DNA of 37,230 nucleotides from CAYVSP01 sp964453655 (lineage in GTDB: Bacteria; Patescibacteriota; Saccharimonadia; Saccharimonadales; CAYVSP01), in NCBI GenBank assembly GCA_964453655.1, contig CAYVSP010000006.1, forward strand, positions 1-37,230. The letters run 5' to 3'. The notes below the pieces were generated by a model. That model did no database searches. It saw nothing but the letters and a program-made list of their open reading frames with translations, and was not told the DNA's origin. Positions 22,073 to 30,300 of this stretch are shown here, one piece after another. Numbering within the stretch: the stretch's first letter is position 1; each line of letters begins with the position of its first letter. A program made the translations under genes and the position numbers.

Positions 22073-23506
22073 ATGAAAAAGTTGCGGCGAACCACCATTA
22101 TTGCCGTAGGACTGATAGCTTTTTTGGCTGGCCTAGGGGTTGCTAGACTTCTGAGCCTTGATAGTAACTGGGTGTGGCTGACGCTTATATTAAACCTAGC
22201 CTTATTTCGTCAGAAACGTTTGTTGCCGATTACAATAGCTCTTTTTGCATTTAGTTTTGGCTGGTGGCGAGGATCAATTGTTATGCAACAACTGCTGCCT
22301 TATCAATCATTAAATAATCAAAAAGTTGTAATCCGTGCTGTTGCAGACACGGACGCAGTATATGGGGATAAAACCCAGCTTACTTTTGACGTAGTCAGTG
22401 CTAAAGTTATCAAACCGGTAGAAGCTGAACTTAGAGGGAAGATAAAAGTCGCCGGGTTCGGCACTAATATGGTTTATAGGGGAGATAGCGTAGATGTGGA
22501 AGGTAAGTTATTTAAAACACGGGGCAGCCGACAGGCCAGCATTAGCTTTGCTGATATATCAGTAACCGCAAGAAGTGCTTCTCGCATTGATACGTTGCGC
22601 CGCCGCTTCAATTCTGGTATGGAATCGGCTTTGCCCGAGCCGTTAGCTTCCTTCGCAATCGGTCTTCTGATTGGTCAAAGAAGTACGTTGCCCCAAGATG
22701 TCAGCAATCGTCTATCAATGGTTGGACTTACTCATATCGTGGCAGTATCAGGCTATAACCTAACAATTATTGTCATAGCTATGCGCCGCGTCCTTGGTAA
22801 AAGGTCTAAGTACCAAAGCGCCTTCTTTTCACTTTTATTAATCGGATTGTTTTTAATGGTAACCGGTTTTAGTGCATCAATCGTAAGAGCTGCGCTGGTA
22901 AGCGTGCTTAGCTTGGTTGCCTGGTACTACGGCCGCAGCATAAGGCCGATATTACTTATTGCCATGGCCGCAGCTATTACGGCAGGGTTAAATCCGTTTT
23001 ATTTATGGTCCGACATTGGCTGGTATCTTTCATTTCTGGCTTTCTTTGGCGTACTGGTGGTAGCGCCCCTGCTTTCTAAACGACTCTTTCGCAAAAAAGA
23101 ACCACGGCCGTTGACTATGGTGTTGCTTGAAAGCTTTTCAGCCCAATTAATGACCGCCCCGCTCATTATGTATATATTTGGACAAATCTCGGTTATTGGC
23201 TTGGCTGCTAACTTGTTAATCGTGCCGTTAGTGCCGTTTGCCATGCTGGTTTCAGTTATTGCTGGCTTGGCTGGTATGTTGGTGCCTGCCTTAGCTGGCT
23301 GGTTGGCTTTGCCAGCACGGTTGATCTTGACCTATATGCTTGACCTCGTTACTTTGCTTAGTCAAATCCCCCATGCTTTAGTGGCTAAGTCTCTTCGCTT
23401 GCCAGACATGATGCTCCTCTATGGGGCGGTAGTGTTAATCTGCGTCGTGCTCTGGCATAAAATCTCTAAAAATGATACCCCGCCTCAAAAACTTGAAGCT
23501 CCATAA
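22073..23506 (+). CDS. comEC: ComEC/Rec2-type DNA uptake channel, without hydrolase domain
   Basis: ComEC moves single-stranded DNA across the cytoplasmic membrane in natural competence. The 477-residue product has an N-terminal membrane pair, an OB-like extracellular segment (about 80-170) and the Competence domain with many transmembrane helices. Conserved words include FAIGLLIGQRSTLP, GLTHIVAVSGYNLTIIV, MVTGFSASIVRAALV and LWSDIGWYLSFLAFFGVL. It ends soon after the last helices; the C-terminal metallo-beta-lactamase-like domain of Bacillus ComEC is missing, as in several short family members. Together with the pilus genes, recA and ruvABC it fits a transformation pathway. Confidence 0.93.
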   Translation: MKKLRRTTIIAVGLIAFLAGLGVARLLSLDSNWVWLTLILNLALFRQKRLLPITIALFAFSFGWWRGSIVMQQLLPYQSLNNQKVVIRAVADTDAVYGDKTQLTFDVVSAKVIKPVEAELRGKIKVAGFGTNMVYRGDSVDVEGKLFKTRGSRQASISFADISVTARSASRIDTLRRRFNSGMESALPEPLASFAIGLLIGQRSTLPQDVSNRLSMVGLTHIVAVSGYNLTIIVIAMRRVLGKRSKYQSAFFSLLLIGLFLMVTGFSASIVRAALVSVLSLVAWYYGRSIRPILLIAMAAAITAGLNPFYLWSDIGWYLSFLAFFGVLVVAPLLSKRLFRKKEPRPLTMVLLESFSAQLMTAPLIMYIFGQISVIGLAANLLIVPLVPFAMLVSVIAGLAGMLVPALAGWLALPARLILTYMLDLVTLLSQIPHALVAKSLRLPDMMLLYGAVVLICVVLWHKISKNDTPPQKLEAP

Positions 23507-23577
23507 TCCGATTACCGACTACTGCGCTCAGGTTTTGCGGCGGGGGCAAGTAATTACCCCAAATAACCATAGTTTGA

Positions 23578-23583
23578 GATAAT
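23578..23583 (+). promoter_or_regulatory. Possible yebC -10 box
   Basis: GATAAT ends 6 bases before ATG 23590. The spacing repeats the pattern of other leaderless starts here, but there is no clear -35. Confidence 0.4.
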
Positions 23584-23589
23584 GATACG

Positions 23590-24318
23590 ATGAGCGGGCA
23601 CAGTAAGTGGTCAACCATAAAACGGCAAAAAGGCGTTAAGGACGCCGCTCGCGGTGCTATATTTACAAAGCTCGGTAACGCAATTGCAATAGCTGCCCGC
23701 AGCGGGACTGATCCGGAGATGAATTTTAGTCTTCGCCTGGCGATCGATAAGGCCAAGGCCGCTAATATGCCGATAGTCAACATACAACGCTCGATTGATC
23801 GAGGTAGCGGCAAGTTGGGCGGTGATCAAATACAAGAAGTTATGTACGAGGGTTATGGCCCCGGTAGTGTGGCTATTTTAGTGGAGTGTGCAACTGATAA
23901 TATTAATCGTACCTTGCCTGAGGTTCGACTAGCTTTTTCAAAGCACGGCGGCCGGTTGGCTGAAAAAGGTGCTGTAGCTTTCCAGTTTGAGCGCAAAGGC
24001 CAGGTGCGAGTAAAGCAAGCTGGAGAAGAGGTGCTAGAAGCCGCTATCGAGGCTGGAGCCGATGATGTGCAAGATGAAGGCGAGGAATCGATTGTTTTCA
24101 GTGAGCCAAAGCAATTAGCTAAGCTAAGAGACAACTTACAAACGGCCGGTTTGGAGATTGCAGAGGCTGATATTGCCTATGTGCCAAAAAATACAGTTGT
24201 CATAAAAGATAAAGAAACAGCTGGAAAAATCATTCGTCTGATGGAAGCGCTCGAAGAGCTGGACGATGTGACGACTACACATACTAATTTTGATATTCCC
24301 GAGGATTTGCTAAGTTGA
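23590..24318 (+). CDS. yebC: YebC/PmpR family protein
   Basis: This family acts in translation (relief of ribosome stalling, TACO1-like) and as transcription regulators. The 242-residue length is normal. The start MSGHSKWSTIKRQKG and the later GYGPGSVAILVECATDNINRT and GAVAFQFERKG are family hallmarks. It commonly precedes ruvCAB, as here. The ATG at 23590 follows a GATAAT box. Its stop overlaps the TTG start of the next gene (TTGA). Confidence 0.97.
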   Translation: MSGHSKWSTIKRQKGVKDAARGAIFTKLGNAIAIAARSGTDPEMNFSLRLAIDKAKAANMPIVNIQRSIDRGSGKLGGDQIQEVMYEGYGPGSVAILVECATDNINRTLPEVRLAFSKHGGRLAEKGAVAFQFERKGQVRVKQAGEEVLEAAIEAGADDVQDEGEESIVFSEPKQLAKLRDNLQTAGLEIAEADIAYVPKNTVVIKDKETAGKIIRLMEALEELDDVTTTHTNFDIPEDLLS

Positions 24319-24836
24319 AAAGCCGAGAACTTGAGCTGACATTCTTAGCTCGTGAAATCCCGAAAGAGATTATAAAAACGCAACCTCAAAAGACAATCGA
24401 TATATATATTCCTGAGAATTCAGATTTTCCAATCTTAAGGCTTAGACAAAAAGGTAATAGTTATGAGTTGACCAAAAAGTCTCCAGCCAGGAAAGGGGAC
24501 TATTCTACACATATAGAAGACACTATAGAACTAAGCCGCGACGAGTTTCTAGCTTTGCGCGTAGCAAGTAAGCGCAGTGTCACAAAAAACAGATTTGCAG
24601 TAATTATAAATGGCTATAATGCGGAAGTTGATGTATTTCTCGAAGACCTAGCAGGATTGGTATTAATAGATTTTGAATTCGACAATGAACAACAACGCGA
24701 TAAATTTCAAACCCCAGATTGCTGTTTAGTTGATGTCACCCAACAAAAATTCATACTCGGTGGACAACTTGCCGGTAAATCTTACATGAACTTGAAGCAT
24801 GGATTAGATAAATTTAATTATATGAAACTTCCATGA
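24315..24836 (+). CDS. CYTH-like (triphosphate tunnel) domain protein
   Basis: The 173-residue product starts with TTG overlapping the yebC stop. An N-terminal ELELTFLA corresponds to the ExExK motif of CYTH proteins (T instead of K). It is followed by ILRLRQKGNSYELTKKSP, then ISAVDVFLEDL-like strands (actual NAEVDVFLEDLAGLVLIDFEF) with the acidic residues that line the tunnel. The family binds triphosphates or polyphosphate and includes adenylate cyclases and thiamine triphosphatases. It ends by overlapping ruvC (ATGA). Why it lies between yebC and ruvC is unknown; substrate cannot be told from the sequence. Confidence 0.75.
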   Translation: MKSRELELTFLAREIPKEIIKTQPQKTIDIYIPENSDFPILRLRQKGNSYELTKKSPARKGDYSTHIEDTIELSRDEFLALRVASKRSVTKNRFAVIINGYNAEVDVFLEDLAGLVLIDFEFDNEQQRDKFQTPDCCLVDVTQQKFILGGQLAGKSYMNLKHGLDKFNYMKLP

Positions 24837-25303
24837 GAATTTTAGGCATTGATCCGGGCACAGGCATCCTTGGTTTTGGGGTTATTGAAGTTGATACTAA
24901 TCAAAAACCGCGGCTGGTTGACGCTGGAGTAATTCGTACACCAGTCAAGGAAGACGATGCCGTTCGCCTGCAAACTATTTTTGATGAATTAACTGATATC
25001 ATTACGAGCAGCAAGCCACAGCAGATGGCAGTGGAGAAACTATTCTTTGCCCAGAACGTGACTACCGCTATGACAGTTGCTCAAGCCCGCGGTGTTGTCC
25101 TCCTGTGCGGCAAACAAGCCGGACTGGAAATATTTGAGTATACGCCGCTACAGATTAAGCAAGCATTGACAGGCTATGGTCGCGCTGATAAAAAACAAAT
25201 CCAAGAAATGGTAAAAATTGCGCTGGGACTTAAAGAAGTACCAAAACCAGATGACTGCGCCGACGCGTTGGCTTGCGCTATTACTCACAGTATGTCGATG
25301 TGA
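24833..25303 (+). CDS. ruvC: Holliday junction endonuclease RuvC
   Basis: RuvC resolves Holliday junctions by paired nicks. The 156-residue protein has the four acidic catalytic residues: D7 (GIDPGTG), E68 (AVEKLFFAQN), D141 and D144 (PDDCADALA). The start overlaps the CYTH gene by ATGA. ruvA follows after 14 bases. Confidence 0.97.
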   Translation: MRILGIDPGTGILGFGVIEVDTNQKPRLVDAGVIRTPVKEDDAVRLQTIFDELTDIITSSKPQQMAVEKLFFAQNVTTAMTVAQARGVVLLCGKQAGLEIFEYTPLQIKQALTGYGRADKKQIQEMVKIALGLKEVPKPDDCADALACAITHSMSM

Positions 25304-25309
25304 GATAAT
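25304..25309 (+). promoter_or_regulatory. Possible ruvA -10 box
   Basis: GATAAT ends 8 bases before ATG 25318, right after the ruvC stop. The spacing resembles other leaderless starts; no -35 box is clear. Confidence 0.35.
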
Positions 25310-25317
25310 AGAAACTA

Positions 25318-25899
25318 ATGATTGCAACCATCAGTGGTAAGGTTAATGAAAAGCTTCAGGGTTTAGTTGTTGTTGAGGCGCACGGCGTTGGCTATGGCTT
25401 TTATTGTACAGCTGAAGATTACGGCTTTTTAAAGATTGGGGACATAGCAAAACTGTACGTCTACGAACATATTCGCGAAAATATGCATGATCTTTTTGGT
25501 TTTTGCGAAGTTGAGACCAAGTTACTATTTGAATTACTTTTGGATGTAAATGGTGTTGGCCCGCGCATGGCACTTAACATGTTAAGTATTGGCTCACTTG
25601 ATGAAGTACGGTCTGCTATTGCGAATGGCGATACTAAGCTGTTGCAAGCGGCGCCCGGTGTAGGAAAACGTGTTGCTGAACGGGCGGTAGTTGATCTTAA
25701 GGACAAAGTTGGCCTTAGTGGTAATGATGATATATCCGCCCTGTTAAAAAGCACTGCTGGCGCTAAACAGGACGAAGCAGTACAGGCGTTGATAGCATTG
25801 GGCTACAATGCCAACGATGCTCTACTTGCCCTACAAGGTATTGATGAAAAAATATCCACCAAAGAACGCGTCAGACAAGCGCTTAAGGTAAAAGCATGA
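25318..25899 (+). CDS. ruvA: Holliday junction DNA helicase subunit RuvA
   Basis: RuvA binds four-way junctions and loads RuvB. The 193-residue protein starts with an OB domain (MIATISGKVNEKLQGLVVVEAHGVGYGFY), has VYEHIRENMHDLFGF, tandem helix-hairpin-helix motifs (DVNGVGPRMALNMLS and AAPGVGKRVAERAVVDLKDKV) and a C-terminal RuvB-binding three-helix domain. ruvB overlaps by ATGA. Confidence 0.97.
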   Translation: MIATISGKVNEKLQGLVVVEAHGVGYGFYCTAEDYGFLKIGDIAKLYVYEHIRENMHDLFGFCEVETKLLFELLLDVNGVGPRMALNMLSIGSLDEVRSAIANGDTKLLQAAPGVGKRVAERAVVDLKDKVGLSGNDDISALLKSTAGAKQDEAVQALIALGYNANDALLALQGIDEKISTKERVRQALKVKA

Positions 25900-26921
25900 T
25901 CGAGCGTATTACGAATCCAGCCGATGAGCCGATTGATAGTCAGGAAAAAGAATTAGAACAGACCCTAAGACCGCATGATTTTAGTGGCTACATTGGGCAA
26001 AATCGAATTAAGCAAAATTTAATGCTGGCTATTAAAGCTTCAAAAAAGCGCGATGAACCACTAGAACATATTCTTTTGCATGGGCCGCCTGGACTAGGAA
26101 AGACCACACTTGGGAACGTTATAGCAAGAGAAATGAATGCTAATTTGCGGGTCACCAGTGGGCCGGCGATTAATCGAGCGGCTGACCTTGCTAGTTTACT
26201 GACCAATCTACAAGATGGCGACGTGTTGTTCATCGACGAGATACACCGCTTGAACCGCAGTGTTGAAGAAGTGCTTTATAGCGCTATGGAAGACTTCGCT
26301 ATTGATATTATGCTTGGCAAAGGACCAAGTGCTAAAAGTTTACGCCTGGATGTCCCAAAGTTCACTCTTATTGGCGCAACGACGCGGGCCGGCGCCATTG
26401 CCGCCCCGCTCAGAGACCGCTTTGGCCATATTTATCGTTTGGATTTTTACGCTTTGCCGGAAATAGAAGATATCATAAAACGTTCCGCTAAAATTTTAAA
26501 AGCCAAGGCGAACCCCAAAAGTGTTACGCTTATTGCGCAACGCTCAAGATTAACGCCGCGGATTGCTAATCGCATGCTCAAGCGAGTACGCGATTATGCG
26601 GATGTCAACGGCGATGGCATTATTGATGAGACAAGAACATTAGCTGCGCTGGAAATGTTGCAGATAGATGAGCTTGGCTTGGATAATGTCGACCGGCGTC
26701 TTTTAGCAGCTATTATCGATAACCATCAGGGCGGACCAGTCGGCGTTGAGACACTGGCAGCGATGCTGGCTGACGAACGTTCCACAATTGAAGATTATTT
26801 TGAACCATACTTGATTCAGATTGGCCTTTTAGAGCGAACGCCGCGGGGCCGAAAAGTAACCACCAAAGCCTACAAACACTTAGGAAAAAAACCAAAGCAA
26901 GCCCAACGTAATTTACTCTAA
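25896..26921 (+). CDS. ruvB: Holliday junction branch migration ATPase RuvB
   Basis: RuvB is the AAA+ motor for branch migration. The 341-residue protein begins RPHDFSGYIGQNRIKQNL. It shows Walker A GPPGLGKT at 63-70, Walker B VLFIDEIHRLNR and sensor LIGATTRAG, then the arginine-bearing LRDRFGHIYRLDFY. The C-terminal winged helix starts around GGPVGVETLAA and ends near PRGRKVTTKAY. It overlaps ruvA by four bases, so RuvA and RuvB are translationally coupled. Confidence 0.98.
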   Translation: MIERITNPADEPIDSQEKELEQTLRPHDFSGYIGQNRIKQNLMLAIKASKKRDEPLEHILLHGPPGLGKTTLGNVIAREMNANLRVTSGPAINRAADLASLLTNLQDGDVLFIDEIHRLNRSVEEVLYSAMEDFAIDIMLGKGPSAKSLRLDVPKFTLIGATTRAGAIAAPLRDRFGHIYRLDFYALPEIEDIIKRSAKILKAKANPKSVTLIAQRSRLTPRIANRMLKRVRDYADVNGDGIIDETRTLAALEMLQIDELGLDNVDRRLLAAIIDNHQGGPVGVETLAAMLADERSTIEDYFEPYLIQIGLLERTPRGRKVTTKAYKHLGKKPKQAQRNLL

Positions 26922-26932
26922 AGTTTTTAAGA

Positions 26933-26938
26933 TATAAT
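26933..26938 (+). promoter_or_regulatory. -10 box of the PH-domain gene
   Basis: TATAAT ends 9 bases before ATG 26948; no clear -35. The predicted transcript has only two or three leader bases. Confidence 0.5.
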
Positions 26939-26947
26939 AAGCTTACT

Positions 26948-27607
26948 ATGAATCCACCGACTTCGACTGACGACAACCCCTATGGCTCGATAGAGAGTGT
27001 AGGTGATGGTGAAACCAAAGTGACTGAAATACACAAACACCCATTTGGCATAATCATTCTATATATTCAAACGATTGTAGGTCTTTCAATTGCGCTTGGC
27101 CTTATGTATTTGCTTTTGCCGCAATTTGTAACTGAAGAAAATAGTTCATTGTTGCACACTATTTTGGGCACAATTACTTTATTAGCCGTTGGCATAACTT
27201 TGTTGGTGCTTTTCCTAGCGAGCATTATATACCAGCGTAGTTATATGATAATTACCGACAAAAACGTTACGCAAGTGTTGCAAAAAGGCTTATTTACACG
27301 TCAAGTTTCGGAACTATCAATGGCTAATATTGAGGATGTCTCGTCTTTTCAGCACGGCGTTTTTTCAACCGTGCTCAATTATGGCAAAATGGTAATTGAA
27401 ACGGCCGGCGAACAGAATAATTTTATATTTTCATACTGCCCAAAACCTAATTATCATTGCAAGATTTTACTTGACGCGCGGCAACGTTATGTCGAATCTG
27501 ACCCATCCCAAGCAATGCGCGAGAATGCAAGATTGAATATGCCGCCTACGTCGACAGAAGCATCGCCACCAACTCCAGCTTCCGACGATTCTACATCTTA
27601 TTCTTGA
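26948..27607 (+). CDS. Membrane protein with bacterial PH-like domain (DUF304)
   Basis: The 219-residue product has two transmembrane helices (about 34-57 and 72-96), then a bacterial PH (bPH2) domain at about 97-180. Typical words are RSYMIITDKNVTQVLQKGLF, SELSMANIEDVSSF, GVFSTVLNYGKMVIETAG and FSYCPKPNY. The C-terminal tail is Pro/Thr/Ser-rich and probably disordered. It follows ruvB after 26 bases but has its own -10 box. Its end overlaps by 10 bases the last gene of the convergent pilus operon. Function of this family is generally unknown. Confidence 0.8.
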   Translation: MNPPTSTDDNPYGSIESVGDGETKVTEIHKHPFGIIILYIQTIVGLSIALGLMYLLLPQFVTEENSSLLHTILGTITLLAVGITLLVLFLASIIYQRSYMIITDKNVTQVLQKGLFTRQVSELSMANIEDVSSFQHGVFSTVLNYGKMVIETAGEQNNFIFSYCPKPNYHCKILLDARQRYVESDPSQAMRENARLNMPPTSTEASPPTPASDDSTSYS

Positions 27608-27900
27608 AACGGATTGTCACGAGCTTGTTTGAAAAGTGCTTGGACATTACTACTGTTGTCTTGCAGCTGTTGAATTTTAGCTATTGCATCTTTATCGATT
27701 TTTGGTCGCTGTACAGTCTTAAGTTTTTCTTGAACAGCATCATCACTCGGTTCTTTATTAGCGAGCGTATTAATGCGAAAAACTAAGAAGCTGAACAAAA
27801 TGGCGATGGTCACAAAAAATAATAGAACAACATAAGGACGCACTTTTTGGATGAGGTGCTTAAATTTTGCAGGAATAGTTTTAAAGTCAATATTTTTCAT
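27598..27900 (-). CDS. Small bitopic protein at pilP position of the pilus operon
   Basis: The 100-residue product has a basic cytoplasmic start, one transmembrane helix (about 23-44, VVLLFFVTIAILFSFLVFRI) and a charged helical extracellular tail with a predicted coil (DAIAKIQQLQDNSSNVQALF). It overlaps pilO by ATGA and ends the operon. In other bacteria pilP stands here, but there is no lipobox and no PilP beta-domain, so homology is not claimed. It might assist PilN/PilO in the inner-membrane platform. Confidence 0.7.
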   Translation of the reverse strand: MKNIDFKTIPAKFKHLIQKVRPYVVLLFFVTIAILFSFLVFRINTLANKEPSDDAVQEKLKTVQRPKIDKDAIAKIQQLQDNSSNVQALFKQARDNPFQE

Positions 27901-28526
27901 GGTTTTATATACAGACTTAATGTAACAGTAAAACTTAAAGCGTCCGGCTTTGTGTTACTGGGTTGGATAGTAATATTAGTAACTTGTGCAGTTCTACGAT
28001 TGTTCTCAAGTCCTTGCAAGAAGTTTAAAAAATTTCGATAGGGGGCCGGTGTAGTATCATCTGATTGCACAATTATATCCATACTATAAACGCCAGGAAT
28101 TCCTTCAACCGGTTTGACTTGGGTCAAAGAAGGCGTTTTGGTTATTTGAGGAGTTGATCCTGTTGCAGTTTTGGGTATAACAGTCGATTGGCCAAGTGTC
28201 GAGGTGGGAAAGCTGATAGCCTTTAGAGTAATGTTGTTTGTATTAGCAAGGCTGACAATTTGTCGAACTGCTTCGGCTTGATCTTTATCCTGAGGCACGA
28301 TTGTTTTGGCGATTTTCTCAAGGTCAGCATATTTCTGGATATCTTTATTGGCCTGCCCAAGAGAGGTCTGTTCCTCATCGAGTACACGGTTTTGCAGTTT
28401 CAAATCATCCAACTTGGCGGCTTGCTTCTGCAGAATAGAATTGCCAATGACCACGCTACCAATCATCAAACAACCTAGTAGAGCAACAATTCCTATCATA
28501 AGGTAGAAGGCGCGCTTACTGTTCAT
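27897..28526 (-). CDS. pilO: Type IV pilus inner-membrane platform protein PilO
   Basis: The 209-residue product has a short cytoplasmic start, one transmembrane helix (about 7-29), a coiled-coil (about 33-80, KLDDLKLQNRVLDEEQTSLG) and a C-terminal ferredoxin-like domain (SMDIIVQSDD, then APYRNFLNFLQGLENNRRTAQV). This is the PilO arrangement. It overlaps pilN and the following small gene by ATGA. PilO is thought to form heterodimers with PilN between PilM and the pilus. Confidence 0.85.
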   Translation of the reverse strand: MNSKRAFYLMIGIVALLGCLMIGSVVIGNSILQKQAAKLDDLKLQNRVLDEEQTSLGQANKDIQKYADLEKIAKTIVPQDKDQAEAVRQIVSLANTNNITLKAISFPTSTLGQSTVIPKTATGSTPQITKTPSLTQVKPVEGIPGVYSMDIIVQSDDTTPAPYRNFLNFLQGLENNRRTAQVTNITIQPSNTKPDALSFTVTLSLYIKP

Positions 28527-29125
28527 GATTTGCCCCCGCTATGGATAAACAAAAACGGATTGTTGTTAGCAAAAAGGGCGCGTATTCGCACAAGGCACGG
28601 ATATTTACTATTGAGAGTACCCGTGCCATTACCACTGCAGGTAATACTCAAGATGTCAGCTTTAGCAAAAATTTTATTGTTTGGATCTTGGAGATTAACC
28701 TGAATCTGAGACGCGGTCTTATAGTCGACAGCTTGGGCGCTCAAATCAATGCCGCCTTGCAATTTGTTAATTTGAAGGTTTGTAAGTACGGTATTTTCGG
28801 GCATGGCAGCGCCGATTTGTTGGACTAACTTAGAAAACAATACTTCACGTGACAATACTTGCACTACCAACTTAAGGCTACCACTAATATCAGTTACGCG
28901 CTTCTGAGTTTCATCAAGTTTTTGATGCTTAAGCTGGGTAGTGGTACCTGCCAGCTGAGATGCATAATTATCGGTTGAGCGTTTTAGATACAACGTACCG
29001 ACCCCTACAATTATTGCGATACCTACAATAGCGCCAAAAATAGCGAAGGACCAGCGCAGTAACTTAGTATTACGCCGGCCGTAAAGCGTGTCTTGTTTGA
29101 TATTGGTTGGCATCAGATTGATCAT
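28523..29125 (-). CDS. pilN: Type IV pilus platform protein PilN
   Basis: The 200-residue product begins MINLMPTNIKQ, matching the INLLP motif by which PilN binds PilM. A transmembrane helix (about 28-49), a short coil and a ferredoxin-like domain follow (MPENTVLTNLQINKLQGGIDL). It starts inside the stop of an 18-codon micro-ORF (ATGA) and overlaps pilO the same way. Confidence 0.88.
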   Translation of the reverse strand: MINLMPTNIKQDTLYGRRNTKLLRWSFAIFGAIVGIAIIVGVGTLYLKRSTDNYASQLAGTTTQLKHQKLDETQKRVTDISGSLKLVVQVLSREVLFSKLVQQIGAAMPENTVLTNLQINKLQGGIDLSAQAVDYKTASQIQVNLQDPNNKIFAKADILSITCSGNGTGTLNSKYPCLVRIRALFANNNPFLFIHSGGKS

Positions 29126-29178
29126 GAGGCCACAGCTCCTAACCGTCTTTGAAGAATAGGTAAAGCATTAAAAATCAT
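29122..29178 (-). CDS. 18-codon micro-ORF linking pilM and pilN
   Basis: The ATG overlaps the pilM stop (ATGA) and its TGA overlaps the pilN ATG in the same way, filling the 49-base gap exactly. The peptide (MIFNALPILQRRLGAVAS) is hydrophobic and basic, possibly an amphipathic helix. The double overlap suggests that ribosomes pass from pilM to pilN through it, whether or not the peptide has its own role. Confidence 0.45.
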   Translation of the reverse strand: MIFNALPILQRRLGAVAS

Positions 29179-30236
29179 GCAAACGTCTCCCTCGGTTGCA
29201 ACAGAGCTAAACCGGCTACCGTGACGTACATTGTTTTTTCGGTAGAACTCGGCGGCTGCAAACCATTAAAGTCTAGATTATGCCAAGGATCGCACATTCG
29301 TACTGGCAAACGCAAACTACTGGTCATAAATTCACTCAGCCCCGGCATGTTGGCACCACCACCCATAGTAACTATTTGCCCAATCTTGCTTTTGGTCTCG
29401 GATCGTTCTTCATAATAGCGAATCATTCGGCGTATCTCTTTTATGAGTTGGCTGAGTAGTGGAGCAAGTGCAGTTTCGATTTGCGACTGTTTTTTGCTGC
29501 TGCTTAGTCCGTACTTTGTTTTAATAAGTTGTGCTTCGTCCTTGGTAACCTTTAGTTTTTGGGCAATAAGATCCGTAAAATTATCGCCGCCGCATGGAAC
29601 GGTGCCTGTTACAGCTAAAGCTTTATGGTAAATAGTTATATCAGCCGAGATTGAGCCAAAGTCAATTAAAACGGTCGGAATATCACTACGCTCAGCTTGT
29701 ACGAAGAGACGGCTGGCGGCACTGATGCTTGTTTCCATAGCGATAATTTCCAGGCCCAGAATTTTACTTAGCTGTAGGTACGAATCAATTAGCTTTTTTG
29801 GAACTGCTGACATGAGCAAGCTAATTTCTTTATCGTTCTTGGAAGTAATTTGAAAATCGGTATAAAGTTGGTCTATCGGCGCAGGTATATACTGTTCGGC
29901 CTCCAAACGAACAGCCTCAGCCAGATCCTTAGTCTCTAATTTGGGCAATGTCATATTGCGATTAAAGCTATAAACGGCGGGCACAGCGAAAGCTACGCGC
30001 CGAGTTGTAATGGCACCGACTATGTCCTTTTCAAATAAGTCATGGAGTGCTTTAGCAATCACTTCAAAATCAACAATCGTACCATATTCAATGGCCGTCG
30101 CGTCAAATTCAGCGAAACCATAACCAGTTACACGCTGACGTTCCTTGGATTGACCAATTTGCATTATCTTGACACTGCGGTAACCAATGTCAAGGCCAAA
30201 AATCGGTTTATCTTTGTAGAAGTATCTGTTATTCAT
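29175..30236 (-). CDS. pilM: Type IV pilus cytoplasmic actin-like protein PilM
   Basis: PilM is an actin-like ATP-binding protein that holds the cytoplasmic tail of PilN. From ATG 30236 it has 353 residues; upstream ATG 30245 and TTG 30248 would add a few. Phosphate-1 loop FGLDIGYRSVKIMQI, FDATAIEYGTIVDF, a phosphate-2 segment VLIDFGSISADITIY and an adenosine-site segment IVTMGGGANMPGLSEF identify it. It lies 64 bases after the PilX-like gene. Confidence 0.92.
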   Translation of the reverse strand: MNNRYFYKDKPIFGLDIGYRSVKIMQIGQSKERQRVTGYGFAEFDATAIEYGTIVDFEVIAKALHDLFEKDIVGAITTRRVAFAVPAVYSFNRNMTLPKLETKDLAEAVRLEAEQYIPAPIDQLYTDFQITSKNDKEISLLMSAVPKKLIDSYLQLSKILGLEIIAMETSISAASRLFVQAERSDIPTVLIDFGSISADITIYHKALAVTGTVPCGGDNFTDLIAQKLKVTKDEAQLIKTKYGLSSSKKQSQIETALAPLLSQLIKEIRRMIRYYEERSETKSKIGQIVTMGGGANMPGLSEFMTSSLRLPVRMCDPWHNLDFNGLQPPSSTEKTMYVTVAGLALLQPRETFA

Positions 30237-30300
30237 GCTGCCCATCAAAGCATAATGGCTTCAAACGTCACTTTATCATATTTCATAGGTGTTAGCCAGT

